In this document: one piece after another, positions 31,504 to 40,102 of the stretch
Layout: each line of letters starts with the position of its first letter
Numbering within the stretch: the stretch's first letter is position 1
Source of the DNA: an uncultured Arthrobacter sp.
Lineage (GTDB): Bacteria > Actinomycetota > Actinomycetes > Actinomycetales > Micrococcaceae
DNA: 64,000 nt
Assembly (NCBI RefSeq): GCF_947495145.1
Contig: NZ_CANLXP010000009.1
Span: forward strand, 1 to 64,000
Direction of reading: 5' to 3'
The notes under the pieces: model-generated
Seen by the model: the letters and a program-made list of their open reading frames with translations, nothing else
The model's database searches: none
What the model was told of the DNA's origin: nothing
Translations under genes and position numbers: made by a program

Positions 31504-32880
31504 ATGAAGTTCGCCAACTCCGTCGTGGATCTGATCGGTAACACCCCTCTCATCAAGCTGAACCAGGTAACCGAGGGGATTGCCGCAACGGTCCTGGTGA
31601 AGGTGGAGTATATGAACCCGGGTGGTTCAGTGAAGGACCGCATTGCCGTCAAGATCATTGACGCGGCAGAGAAAGAGGGCAAGCTGAAGCCCGGCGGCAC
31701 CATCATCGAGCCCACCTCGGGGAACACCGGCGTCGGGCTTGCGCTCGTTGCCCAGCAGCGCGGCTACAAGTGCATCTTCGTGGTCCCGGACAAGGTGGGC
31801 GTGGACAAGCGCAACGTACTGGCGGCCTACGGTGCGGAGGTTGTCGTTACGCCTACCGCCGTTGCGCCGGACAGCCCGCAGTCCTATTACGGCGTCTCTG
31901 ACCGCCTCACCCGCGAAATCCCCGGAGCATTCAAGCCCGACCAGTTCTCCAATCCCAATGGCCCGCTCAGCCATTACGAGAGCACCGGCCCCGAAATCTG
32001 GCGGGACACCGACGGCCGGATCACCCACTTCGTCACCGGCGTAGGAACCGGCGGCACCATCAGCGGCACCGGCCGCTACCTCAAGGACATCTCGAAGGAC
32101 CGCGAGTCGGGCGCCGTGCGCGTCATCGGCGCTGACCCGGAAGGCTCCGTTTACTCCGGCGGCACCGGGCGCCCGTACTTCGTCGAGGGTGTCGGCGAGG
32201 ACATGTGGCCGGACGCTTATGATCCGTCGGTTCCGGACGAGATCATTCCGGTGAACGACGCCGAGAGTTTCGCCATGACCCGCAGGCTCGCCCGTGAGGA
32301 GGGCCTGCTGGTCGGCGGATCGTCCGGTATGGCGGTAGTGGCCGCGCTCCGGGCGGCGAAGGACCTGACCGGGGACGACGTCGTCGTCGTCCTTCTGCCC
32401 GACAGCGGACGCGGTTACCTGGGAAAGATTTTCAACGATGACTGGATGAAGTCCTACGGCTTCATGGACAGCGGCGACGAGGCGTCGGTCGGCGAGGTGC
32501 TCCGCTCGAAGAACGGCGCGCTGCCGAACCTGGTGCATACCCACCCGAATGAGACCGTCCGCGACGTCATCATGATCATGAATGAGTTCGGTGTCTCCAA
32601 CATCCCGGTCCTGTCCCAGGAGCCGCCGGTGGTCATGGGGGAGGTGCTCGGCTCAGTTGATGAGCGGCACCTCACCGAAAAGATCTTCCACGGTACGGCC
32701 AAGCTCACCGACAAGATTTCCGAGCACATGGGCGAGAAGATGCCGATCATCGGTTCGCTCGAGTCGGTGACCACTGCGCGTGAGCGCCTGCAGGCCAGCG
32801 ACACGTTGATGGTCACCTTCGTTGGGGCGCCGGTGGGAATACTTACGCGTCACGATCTGCTGACGTATCTGAGCAGCTAA
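31504..32880 (+). CDS. cbs: Cystathionine beta-synthase
   Basis: A 458-residue PLP enzyme that joins homocysteine and serine in reverse transsulfuration. The PLP lysine is K44 in GGSVKDRIAV. The active site has the EPTSGNTGVGLAL asparagine loop and TGVGTGGTISG. A C-terminal pair of regulatory CBS domains covers about residues 335-458. A TAACTT box 7 nt before the ATG and no ribosome site suggest a leaderless mRNA. The cystathionine gamma-synthase/lyase gene follows after 28 nt, so the two form an operon. Confidence 0.94.
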   Translation: MKFANSVVDLIGNTPLIKLNQVTEGIAATVLVKVEYMNPGGSVKDRIAVKIIDAAEKEGKLKPGGTIIEPTSGNTGVGLALVAQQRGYKCIFVVPDKVGVDKRNVLAAYGAEVVVTPTAVAPDSPQSYYGVSDRLTREIPGAFKPDQFSNPNGPLSHYESTGPEIWRDTDGRITHFVTGVGTGGTISGTGRYLKDISKDRESGAVRVIGADPEGSVYSGGTGRPYFVEGVGEDMWPDAYDPSVPDEIIPVNDAESFAMTRRLAREEGLLVGGSSGMAVVAALRAAKDLTGDDVVVVLLPDSGRGYLGKIFNDDWMKSYGFMDSGDEASVGEVLRSKNGALPNLVHTHPNETVRDVIMIMNEFGVSNIPVLSQEPPVVMGEVLGSVDERHLTEKIFHGTAKLTDKISEHMGEKMPIIGSLESVTTARERLQASDTLMVTFVGAPVGILTRHDLLTYLSS

Positions 32881-32908
32881 AGCTTCACAACGATTGGATA
32901 GGTGAGCA

Positions 32909-34063
32909 GTGCCTTCATCAAACGGCTTCAACACCCGGGCGGTTCACGCGGGACAGACACCTGACCCCACAACGGGTGCTGTCATTCCGCCGCTGTATCA
33001 GACCACCACCTTCGCCCAGGACGGCATCGGCAAGCTGCGCAACGGTTACGAGTACGGCCGCGGCACCAATCCCACCCGTGACTCACTCCAGGCCCAACTT
33101 GCGGCACTCGAGGGCGCAGCGCACGCGTTCAGCTTCTCCTCGGGTCTGGCGGCGGAGGACGCACTGATCCGTGCGGCTCTGCGGCCCGGCGACCACATTG
33201 TGCTGGGCAACGATGCCTACGGCGGAACGTACCGGCTCATTAACCGCGTGCTCGCAGACTGGGGCATCACCAACTCAGCGGTCGACATGTCGGATCTTGA
33301 CGCCGTCGAAGCCGCCGTGAAGTCCGGAAATACCCGGATGGTCTGGGTGGAGACGCCGTCCAATCCGATGATGAAAATTACCGACATCGCAGCAATTGCG
33401 GGGATCGCGAGGCAGGCCGGCGCACTGCTGGTCGTCGACAACACATTCGCCACCCCGTACCTGCAGCAGCCGCTCTCCTTCGGCGCCGACGTGGTTGTTC
33501 ATTCGACCACCAAGTACATCGGCGGGCACTCGGACGCCAGCGGTGGCGCCGTCGTCCTGAATGACGCTGACCTCGCCGGGAAGGTGGGCTTCATCCAGTT
33601 CGCGGTCGGCGCGGTGTCTGCCCCCATGGAAGCGTGGCTGACAACGCGTGGGCTGAAAACCCTCGGCGTGCGGATGGACCGGCACAGCTCCAACGCCCTC
33701 GCTATAGCGCAGTGGCTTTCCGGCCGCGACGAGGTGGAGCGGGTGTTCTACCCGGGCCTTGCAGACCACCCCGGCCATGAACTGGCGGCCCGGCAGATGC
33801 GCGACTTCGGCGGCATGATCTCGGTGTCCTTCAAGGGCGGCGAGCGTGCCGCGCGCACCGTCGCTGAGTCCACCGAACTCTTCACCCTCGCGGAATCCCT
33901 CGGCGGCATCGAGTCCCTGATGAACTACCCGTCCGAGATGACGCACGCGTCCGTGAAGGGAACTGAGCTGGCCGTGCCGGAGAACCTGGTGCGGTTGTCC
34001 GTAGGCATCGAGGATGTTGAAGACCTCATCGCAGACCTCGAGAAGGCGTTCACAAACCTCTAG
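32909..34063 (+). CDS. metB: Cystathionine gamma-synthase / gamma-lyase
   Basis: A 384-residue PLP enzyme of the Cys/Met metabolism family. The Schiff-base lysine is K202 in HSTTKYIGGHSDASGG. The N-terminal PLTQTTTF-like stretch and YEYGRGTNPTRDSL are typical. Sequence alone does not separate the synthase from the lyase. Its place directly after cystathionine beta-synthase favours a lyase role in reverse transsulfuration to cysteine. The GTG start at 32909 is preferred, with another GTG 6 nt upstream. Confidence 0.9.
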   Translation: MPSSNGFNTRAVHAGQTPDPTTGAVIPPLYQTTTFAQDGIGKLRNGYEYGRGTNPTRDSLQAQLAALEGAAHAFSFSSGLAAEDALIRAALRPGDHIVLGNDAYGGTYRLINRVLADWGITNSAVDMSDLDAVEAAVKSGNTRMVWVETPSNPMMKITDIAAIAGIARQAGALLVVDNTFATPYLQQPLSFGADVVVHSTTKYIGGHSDASGGAVVLNDADLAGKVGFIQFAVGAVSAPMEAWLTTRGLKTLGVRMDRHSSNALAIAQWLSGRDEVERVFYPGLADHPGHELAARQMRDFGGMISVSFKGGERAARTVAESTELFTLAESLGGIESLMNYPSEMTHASVKGTELAVPENLVRLSVGIEDVEDLIADLEKAFTNL

Positions 34064-34080
34064 CGATCAACATTCAGGGA

Positions 34081-34533
34081 TCAGCGCTTCCGGAACGGAC
34101 TTACGGTCCGGCTGGCCAGCCGGAGCCACTTATTCTGCGGCTTCGGGCTGATGCGCTGGAACCAGGCAGTCGACGTCGGCAGCCACATGAGCACCACTCC
34201 GATCAGCATGACCACTGAGACGACGGACAATCCGGGTGTCCGGCGGACCAGAATCGGGACGCCGACAATCAGTCCGATGGTCGTGAGCAGCTCGCGGGCG
34301 CCGCGTTTGCCTCGCCGGAGCCCCAGCACGAGAACCAGTTGAACGACGGCGAGTCCGCCCAACAGCGCACCGAGGCCGATCAGCCCCGCCCGGTCGATTT
34401 CCTGGGTAGCAGCGGAGATCAGGAAAGACCCTCCGGCGATGAGGAACAGGACACTGACCAGCACCTCCACGGCAATCGCCGCCCGAATGGTCAGCGGCCG
34501 TGGTGGAAGCTTGAGGCGGGGCTGTCGCGCCAC
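34081..34533 (-). CDS. Small integral membrane protein, unknown
   Basis: A 150-residue protein with about four membrane helices: IRAAIAVEVLVSVLFLIAGG, then LIGLGALLGGLAVVQLVLVL, then TIGLIVGVPILV, then VVSVVMLIGVVLMWLP. It has basic loops and a basic tail (RTVSPFRKR). The GTG at 34533 is 1 nt after the stop of the amidohydrolase gene, so translation may be coupled. No family is recognised. Confidence 0.68.
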   Translation of the reverse strand: MARQPRLKLPPRPLTIRAAIAVEVLVSVLFLIAGGSFLISAATQEIDRAGLIGLGALLGGLAVVQLVLVLGLRRGKRGARELLTTIGLIVGVPILVRRTPGLSVVSVVMLIGVVLMWLPTSTAWFQRISPKPQNKWLRLASRTVSPFRKR

Positions 34534-34534
34534 G

Positions 34535-35710
34535 TCAGCCCCGGGGAGCCACGACGCCGGCGCGCGCGGCCTCGTCGTACCGGTACACCTCTTTGCCGCC
34601 GATCCAGACGGTGAGGGCGCGCTGCATGACATCCAGCGGATCACCGCTCCACAGGACGACGTCGGCGTCCTTGCCCGGCTCGAGGGAACCGATGCGCTCA
34701 GCCAGCCCCAGCACCTTCGCGGGGTTGATCGTGATCGAGCGCAGCGCCGTACTGGGATCCAGCCCCTCCTTCACTGAGAGGGTGGCCTGGTGAACCAGGA
34801 AGTTGATCGGAATGACGGGGTGGTCGGTGATGATCGAAATTTCAACGCCGGCGGCAGCCAGTTTGCCGGGATTGGCGATTGAGCGGCCGCGCAGTTCCAC
34901 CTTGGATTTGGTGGTGAACAGGGGTCCGATCAGGACGGGCACACCGCGCTCGGCCAGCACGTCGGCGAGCAGGTGTGCTTCGGTGCCGTGGTCAAGCACC
35001 AGATCGTAGCCGAACTCGTCCGCGATGCGCAGGGCCGTGGCGATATCATCGGCGCGGTGGGCGTGCTGGCGCCAGGGAATTTCACGGCGCAGCACCATGG
35101 CGAGGGCTTCGAGCTTCGGGTCGCGGGCGTTCTCGTCCGCCTTGCCCATGTAGTTCTGGGCCTCCATGAAGGCTTTGCGGATGATCATGGCGGTGCCAAG
35201 CCGGGTGGAGGGCGTCTGCTTCTTCTCGCCGTACACGCGCTTGGGATTCTCGCCGAGGGCGGACTTCAGGCCGCTGGGGGAGCGCAGCACCATCTCTTCG
35301 ATGTACCGGCCGTGGGTGTGGATTGCAACGGCGAGGCCGCCGATCGGGTTACCGGATCCGGGATTCACGTTCACCGAGGTCACTCCGCCAGCGAGGGCGT
35401 CGTCGAACCCAGGATCGAAGGGATTCACCGCGTCCAACGCGCGGACGCCGGCGGTGACCGGGTCCGTCATCTCGTTGGTGTCATCGCCCGCCCAGCCTTC
35501 GCCTTCTTCATGCGTGCCGAGGTGTACGTGTGCGTCGACGAAGCCGGGGAGGAGCCACTTGCCGCCGGCGTCCACGACGTCGGCGCCCTCGGGAGCGGTA
35601 ACGTCCGCTCCGAGTGCGGAAATTTTGCCGTCTTCGATGACGACGGTTCCGTCGAAGGGTTCGCCTTCAATGGGTACGACGTGCGCGTTGATGATTGCTG
35701 TGACAGTCAT
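34535..35710 (-). CDS. Amidohydrolase, imidazolonepropionase-like
   Basis: A 391-residue metal-dependent hydrolase of the amidohydrolase superfamily. The metal motif HxH is in FVDAHVHLGTHEEG. The N- and C-terminal beta-sandwich halves are seen in GKISALGADVTAPEGADVVD and DPLDVMQRALTVWIGGKEVY. A VLDHGTEAHLLADVL stretch supplies further metal ligands. It is most similar to imidazolonepropionase-like and dipeptidase-like amidohydrolases, with the substrate not known. The start at 35710 has a GAAAGG site at a longer distance. It is divergent from the SDR gene. Confidence 0.87.
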   Translation of the reverse strand: MTVTAIINAHVVPIEGEPFDGTVVIEDGKISALGADVTAPEGADVVDAGGKWLLPGFVDAHVHLGTHEEGEGWAGDDTNEMTDPVTAGVRALDAVNPFDPGFDDALAGGVTSVNVNPGSGNPIGGLAVAIHTHGRYIEEMVLRSPSGLKSALGENPKRVYGEKKQTPSTRLGTAMIIRKAFMEAQNYMGKADENARDPKLEALAMVLRREIPWRQHAHRADDIATALRIADEFGYDLVLDHGTEAHLLADVLAERGVPVLIGPLFTTKSKVELRGRSIANPGKLAAAGVEISIITDHPVIPINFLVHQATLSVKEGLDPSTALRSITINPAKVLGLAERIGSLEPGKDADVVLWSGDPLDVMQRALTVWIGGKEVYRYDEAARAGVVAPRG

Positions 35711-35775
35711 GGATGCAGACCTTTCGCCGGTGGTGGGGGTCACAGTCAAACTTACCGTCTGCCTACACTGATGCG

Positions 35776-36528
35776 ATGACGCAACGATCAGCCCTGATCA
35801 CCGGCGCGGGACGTCCCGAGGGCATCGGCGCCGGCATCGCCCGTGCGCTCGCTGCCGAGGGATGGAACCTTGTGCTCTCCTACTGGCACCCCTACGACGA
35901 GCGGGTCAACCAGGCAACAGACCCCTACGCCCCGCTGCGGGACCTCGCCGCAGAACTGGAGGCGATCGGCTCCCGAGTGACCCTCCTGCCCGCAGACCTG
36001 GAACAGCCGGGCACTGCCGACGCGCTTCTGCGCGACGCGGCGGAACTGGGCCCGCTGACCGGGCTGGTGCTTTCGCACACGGAAAGCGTGGACTCGTCCA
36101 TCCTTGATACGACGGTCGAGAGTTTCGACCGTCACTTCGCTGTCAATGTACGCGCTGCCTGGCAGCTCATCCGCGCGTTCGCGCTGCAATGCCCCGACGA
36201 CGGAGGCGCCATCGTTGCGCTCACCAGCGACCACACGGTGCACAACCTTCCGTATGGAGCGTCGAAGGGTGCGCTGGATCGGATCGTGATTGCGGCCGCC
36301 CGCGAACTCGGTGAGCGGAAGATCAGTTCCAATGTGCTCAATCCCGGTCCGGTGGACACCGGCTGGATGACCGGCGAAATACGCGAGGCGCTCACCGCCC
36401 AACAGCCGACCGGACGCCTGGGTACACCGGCCGACGTCGCCGGCGTCGTCGCTTTCCTCCTATCGCCGGCCGGCCGCTGGATCAGCGGGCAACTCCTCAA
36501 GGCCGACGGCGGCTTTTCAGCCTCCTGA
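35776..36528 (+). CDS. SDR-family oxidoreductase
   Basis: A 250-residue short-chain dehydrogenase. The cofactor motif is ITGAGRPEGIGAGIARAL, a variant of TGxxxGIG. The active-site area has ALTSDHT and YGASKGALDR, the YxxxK pair with Tyr-Gly-Ala-Ser-Lys. C-terminal RWISGQLLKADGG is typical. A TACACT box ends 6 nt before the ATG and there is no ribosome site, so it is probably leaderless. Substrate unknown. Confidence 0.88.
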   Translation: MTQRSALITGAGRPEGIGAGIARALAAEGWNLVLSYWHPYDERVNQATDPYAPLRDLAAELEAIGSRVTLLPADLEQPGTADALLRDAAELGPLTGLVLSHTESVDSSILDTTVESFDRHFAVNVRAAWQLIRAFALQCPDDGGAIVALTSDHTVHNLPYGASKGALDRIVIAAARELGERKISSNVLNPGPVDTGWMTGEIREALTAQQPTGRLGTPADVAGVVAFLLSPAGRWISGQLLKADGGFSAS

Positions 36529-36555
36529 AGTACTCACGCCCGATACGATCGAGAC

Positions 36556-37218
36556 ATGACAACAGGTGCCCTCCTTGCGGTATGCCGCGTCCACGCCCTG
36601 CTGCCCACAAAGGATTCCACCGGCGTCACGGCAATCGACAAGCGTGCAGCCGCCGGGCCGGTGAAGGTGCACCCGCTTGGGCTGACCGGCGACATCCAGG
36701 CCAGCCGGAAGCACCACGGCGGCCCGTCCAAGGCCCTGTACGCCTACTCGCAGGAAGACGCCGATTTCTGGTCAGCCGAATTGGGGCGCGACATGGCTCC
36801 GGGCAAGTTCGGCGAGAACCTCCGCGTCTCCGGGATCGAGGCCACCCACGCGGTGATCGGCGAGCGGTGGCGGATCGGGGATGTTCTCCTCGAGGTGACT
36901 GAGCCGCGAACGCCGTGCATGAACTTCGCCCGCTACCTGGGGGAACCCAACTGGGTGAAGCGCTTCGCTGCTGAAGGCAGGATCGGCACGTACCTCCGCG
37001 TCCTCAAGGGCGGGCACATCGAGGCGGGGGACGCCGTCGTCGTCGAGCACCGGCCGGAGCATGGGGTGACCATCGGTCAGCTTTTCGCCGGCATGTCACC
37101 TGAGCAGGCGGCCAGGCTGCAGGCAGCGCACGACGGCGGCGCCCAGCTCACGCCGGACGTCACCAAAGTGCTCGCCCGGGCACAAGCACAGATACAGGCA
37201 CAGCAGGTCCCCGCCTGA
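36556..37218 (+). CDS. MOSC domain protein
   Basis: A 220-residue MOSC (molybdenum cofactor sulfurase C-terminal-like) domain protein of the YiiM type. GLTGDIQASRKHHGGPSKAL has the HGG motif, followed by GKFGENLRV and the conserved Cys in TEPRTPCMNFARYLG. YiiM-like proteins bind Moco and reduce N-hydroxylated bases or transfer sulfur. A TACGAT box ends 6 nt before the ATG, so it is another leaderless candidate. It ends 31 nt before a hairpin. Confidence 0.88.
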   Translation: MTTGALLAVCRVHALLPTKDSTGVTAIDKRAAAGPVKVHPLGLTGDIQASRKHHGGPSKALYAYSQEDADFWSAELGRDMAPGKFGENLRVSGIEATHAVIGERWRIGDVLLEVTEPRTPCMNFARYLGEPNWVKRFAAEGRIGTYLRVLKGGHIEAGDAVVVEHRPEHGVTIGQLFAGMSPEQAARLQAAHDGGAQLTPDVTKVLARAQAQIQAQQVPA

Positions 37219-37249
37219 CCCGACTTCATCCCCCGCGTTCATTCGTCAG

Positions 37250-37285
37250 GACACGCCCCTTATCCGGCGGCAAAAGGGGCGTGTC
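37250..37285. terminator. Terminator after the MOSC gene
   Basis: A perfect 12-bp stem (37250-37261 with 37274-37285), rich in G+C, with a 12-nt loop. Confidence 0.7.
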
Positions 37286-37637
37286 GTGCCAAATGAACGC
37301 CTGTGGAGAGGGCCTGTGGGCAGCCTCACGTGCCGATCATGGCCCTGACCGAGCGGGGCCGGAACTATGTGGGGTACACTTGAAACATCCCCCACACCGG
37401 TTTTCCCTTTATTCCTGCCCTCAAGCGGCATGGATTGGTTGTGTTGGGGCCCGCAGCGTTTAGCGAAGCGGGCAGATTCATTCAGGGAGCGCCGGTCAGA
37501 AACATTGCACTTCACCGCTGTGATAGCGGTGCAAAGCTGGAATGTATGGTCCTGCCGCGGGATTGAAACAGCGCTGGATTTCCTGTTCATGCGGCTCATC
37601 AGACGCCGCCCGGCTCCTAGTGAAGGTCAACTTCCCC
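37286..37637 (+). promoter_or_regulatory. Long 5' leader of the DEAD-box helicase gene
   Basis: 352 nt with no convincing gene, between the MOSC terminator and the helicase start. It contains GTGGGG/CCCCAC (37369-37374, 37390-37395), CCCGC/GCGGG pairs near 37450-37475, and a perfect hairpin CACCGCT-GTGAT-AGCGGTG (37513-37531). Long structured leaders are common before cold-shock helicase genes. The transcription start is unknown. Confidence 0.4.
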
Positions 37638-39554
37638 ATGCCTGAAAACCTGTCCCCTGACGTTACTGCCACTCCTGAAACCGAAACTCCGGATGTGAAG
37701 TTCACCGACTTCAACCTGGACGGCCGCGTGCTCGCCGCTCTTTCCGACGTCGGCTACGAAAAGCCCTCACCCATCCAGGCCGCAACCATTCCGGCACTGC
37801 TGGAAGGGCGCGACGTCGTCGGTCTCGCGCAGACCGGAACCGGCAAGACCGCAGCGTTCGCTATCCCCGCGCTCTCCAGAATGGCGGAGCTCGCTGACCT
37901 CAACGGTCCCGCCAAGTTCACCCAGGTCCTCGTTCTCGCTCCGACGCGTGAGCTCGCGCTGCAGGTCGCAGAGGCGTTCGCCTCCTACGCCAAGCACATC
38001 GACAACTTCACCGTGCTACCGGTCTACGGCGGATCCGCGTACGGCCCCCAGCTGGCAGGCCTTCGCCGCGGCGCACAGGTAGTGGTCGGCACCCCCGGCC
38101 GCGTCATCGATCACCTGTCCAAGGGATCGCTGGACCTGTCCAACCTGCAGTACCTCGTGCTCGATGAAGCTGACGAGATGCTGCGCATGGGCTTCGCCGA
38201 CGACGTGGAGCAGATCCTCGCAGGTACCCCGGAGGACAAGCAGGTTGCGCTGTTCTCGGCGACCATGCCGAGCGCCATCCGCCGCATTGCACAGAAGTAC
38301 CTGAACAACCCGCAGGAAATCACGGTCAAGTCGAAGACCACCACCGGCGCCAACACCCGGCAGCGGTTCCTGCAGGTCATGGGCCCGCACAAACTCGACG
38401 CGATGACGCGCATCCTTGAGGTCGAGGACTTCGACGGAATCATTGCCTTCGTGCGCACCAAGATGGCCACTGAAGACCTGGCGGACAAGTTGCGTTCCCG
38501 GGGCTTCCAGGCTGCTGCCATCAACGGTGACATTCCCCAGCAGCAGCGTGAGCGCACCATCGAGGCATTGCGCGACGGCAAGATCGACATCCTCGTGGCA
38601 ACGGACGTAGCAGCCCGTGGCCTTGATGTTGAGCGCATCTCCCTCGTGGTCAACTACGACATCCCGCATGACACCGAGTCCTACGTTCACCGTATCGGCC
38701 GCACCGGCCGCGCGGGCCGTTCAGGCGATGCCATCCTGTTCATCACCCCGCGTGAGAAGTACCTGCTGCGTTCTATCGAGAAGGCAACGCGCCAGCCGGT
38801 CGAGCAGATGCACCTGCCCTCCACCGAGGCCGTCAACGAGCTGCGCCTGAACAAGTTCGCGGAGCGCATCACCGAAACCCTCGCCACTGAGGACGTCTCA
38901 ATCTTCCGCGACCTGATCGCCAACTACGAGAACGAGCACAACGTGCCCGCCGCGGAGATCGCCGCAGCGCTTGCCGTCATGTCCCAGGGCGGTAATCCCA
39001 TCCTGGTCAAGGACATCCCGCAGGCACCGGCAGGCCAGAAGGAGCGCGCAGGCGGACGCAAGGATGCCTTCGGCTCCCGCGGACCCACGCGCACCCTCAC
39101 CGAGGGCAACGCCACCTACCGCATCGCGGTCGGCCGTCGCCAGCGCGTGATGCCCGGTTCCATCGTTGGAGCTATCGCCAACGAAGGTGGACTGTCGTCG
39201 TCGCAAATCGGCGGAATTGACATCCGCGCGGACCACACCCTGGTGGAGCTCCCTGCTGAGCTCTCCAAGGACCAGTGGCGCGCGCTGTCCAAGACCCGCA
39301 TCGGCGGCGAACTGATCCACCTCGAGCTGGACAAGGGACGGCGCCCCAACAGCGACCGCCCCGCCGGCGACTTCAAGAAGCCGCACCGCAAGGGTGAGGG
39401 CTACCGCGGTGACCGCGGACACGACGGCGGCTTCCGCGCCGAGCGCTCCCACGACGGCGACTTCCGGTCCGACCGTGGAGCGGCCTCAGGCGAGCGCAAG
39501 CCGCGTCACCAGAAGGGCGCAGGCGCCGGTAACGGACGCCGCGAAAAGTGGTAG
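37638..39554 (+). CDS. deaD: DEAD-box RNA helicase, CsdA/DeaD type
   Basis: A 638-residue ATP-dependent RNA helicase that helps ribosome assembly and mRNA decay, often at low temperature. Visible motifs: AQTGTGKT (Walker A), PTREL, GTPGR, DEAD, SAT, and HRIGRTGRAG. After the two RecA domains comes a DbpA-like RNA-binding domain (about 480-560: RIAVGRRQRVMPGSIVGAIA). The disordered Arg/Gly/Asp-rich tail has repeats of (H)DG(G/D)FR. The ATG at 37638 has GAAGG 11 nt upstream. An upstream in-frame frame is open but not conserved-looking. Confidence 0.95.
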   Translation: MPENLSPDVTATPETETPDVKFTDFNLDGRVLAALSDVGYEKPSPIQAATIPALLEGRDVVGLAQTGTGKTAAFAIPALSRMAELADLNGPAKFTQVLVLAPTRELALQVAEAFASYAKHIDNFTVLPVYGGSAYGPQLAGLRRGAQVVVGTPGRVIDHLSKGSLDLSNLQYLVLDEADEMLRMGFADDVEQILAGTPEDKQVALFSATMPSAIRRIAQKYLNNPQEITVKSKTTTGANTRQRFLQVMGPHKLDAMTRILEVEDFDGIIAFVRTKMATEDLADKLRSRGFQAAAINGDIPQQQRERTIEALRDGKIDILVATDVAARGLDVERISLVVNYDIPHDTESYVHRIGRTGRAGRSGDAILFITPREKYLLRSIEKATRQPVEQMHLPSTEAVNELRLNKFAERITETLATEDVSIFRDLIANYENEHNVPAAEIAAALAVMSQGGNPILVKDIPQAPAGQKERAGGRKDAFGSRGPTRTLTEGNATYRIAVGRRQRVMPGSIVGAIANEGGLSSSQIGGIDIRADHTLVELPAELSKDQWRALSKTRIGGELIHLELDKGRRPNSDRPAGDFKKPHRKGEGYRGDRGHDGGFRAERSHDGDFRSDRGAASGERKPRHQKGAGAGNGRREKW

Positions 39555-39595
39555 TTCCAGTACCCTGATTCGACGCCGACTGCAGCATCCGTAGA

Positions 39596-39655
39596 AGCGC
39601 CGTTGTTGTGCAGGCTCGTGGGAAGTTCCCCACGTTTCTGCGCAACAGCGGCGCT
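39596..39655 (+). terminator. Terminator of the helicase gene
   Basis: A long interrupted hairpin. AGCGCCG...CGGCGCT outer arms, TGTTG/CAACA and CGTGGG/CCCACG inner arms, followed by TTTT. Confidence 0.75.
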
Positions 39656-39733
39656 TTTCGCTGTATGCAGCGGGGGCCGGCGTCGTCGTTTCCAGGGTCC
39701 ATCAGCGAAGTGAAAAGCACCCCGCGACCCGAT

Positions 39734-39762
39734 TTTTCAGCACGCGATTTAGCTGGTAAAGT
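39734..39762 (+). promoter_or_regulatory. Promoter of tRNA-Thr
   Basis: TTTTCA (39734-39739) and TAAAGT (39757-39762) are 17 bp apart, 11 nt before the tRNA. The same TAAAGT hexamer precedes tRNA-Tyr. Confidence 0.5.
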
Positions 39763-39773
39763 TTTCTGCTGTT

Positions 39774-39845
39774 GCCCCCCTAGCTCAGTGGTAGAGCGCG
39801 TTCTTGGTAAGAACGAGGTCACCGGATCGATTCCGGTGGGGGGCT
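39774..39845 (+). tRNA. tRNA-Thr (GGT)
   Basis: A 72-nt tRNA. The acceptor stem GCCCCCC/GGGGGGC is at 39774-39780 and 39838-39844. The anticodon GGT is at 39806-39808 in a GTTCT...AGAAC stem. CCA is not encoded. It forms a pair with the tRNA-Met 56 nt downstream. Confidence 0.95.
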
Positions 39846-39901
39846 CTCAAATGGGAGGCCCGCTGCAGATCGTAAGATTGAATGCGGGCAGTCTCATTTA
39901 T

Positions 39902-39975
39902 GGCGGTGTAGCTCAGCTGGTTAGAGCGCACGACTCATAATCGTGAGGTCGCGGGATCGAGTCCCGCCACCGCTA
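39902..39975 (+). tRNA. tRNA-Met (CAT)
   Basis: A 74-nt tRNA. Acceptor GGCGGTG (39902-39908) pairs with CACCGCT (39968-39974). The anticodon CAT is at 39936-39938 in an ACGACT...AATCGT arm. The shape is that of elongator Met rather than initiator, since initiator tRNA usually has three G-C pairs under the anticodon. Confidence 0.92.
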
Positions 39976-39982
39976 CAGATAA

Positions 39983-40017
39983 ACAGGCCGGCGGCTCGCA
40001 ACGAGCTGTCGGCCTGT
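39983..40017 (+). terminator. Terminator after the tRNA pair
   Basis: ACAGGCCG (39983-39990) pairs with CGGCCTGT (40010-40017), followed by CGCTTT. Confidence 0.65.
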
Positions 40018-40102
40018 CGCTTTCCCGCCGCAATGCCGGAATCGGGCTGTGGTCAGCCTCCTTATAGTATGGGGCGCGAGGCACATCGACAGGACAGGAA
40101 CC

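Noticed and set aside
39774-39975. tRNA-Thr/tRNA-Met pair as a second integration site
   Set aside because: No duplicated tRNA 3' end was found downstream and no integrase is nearby.
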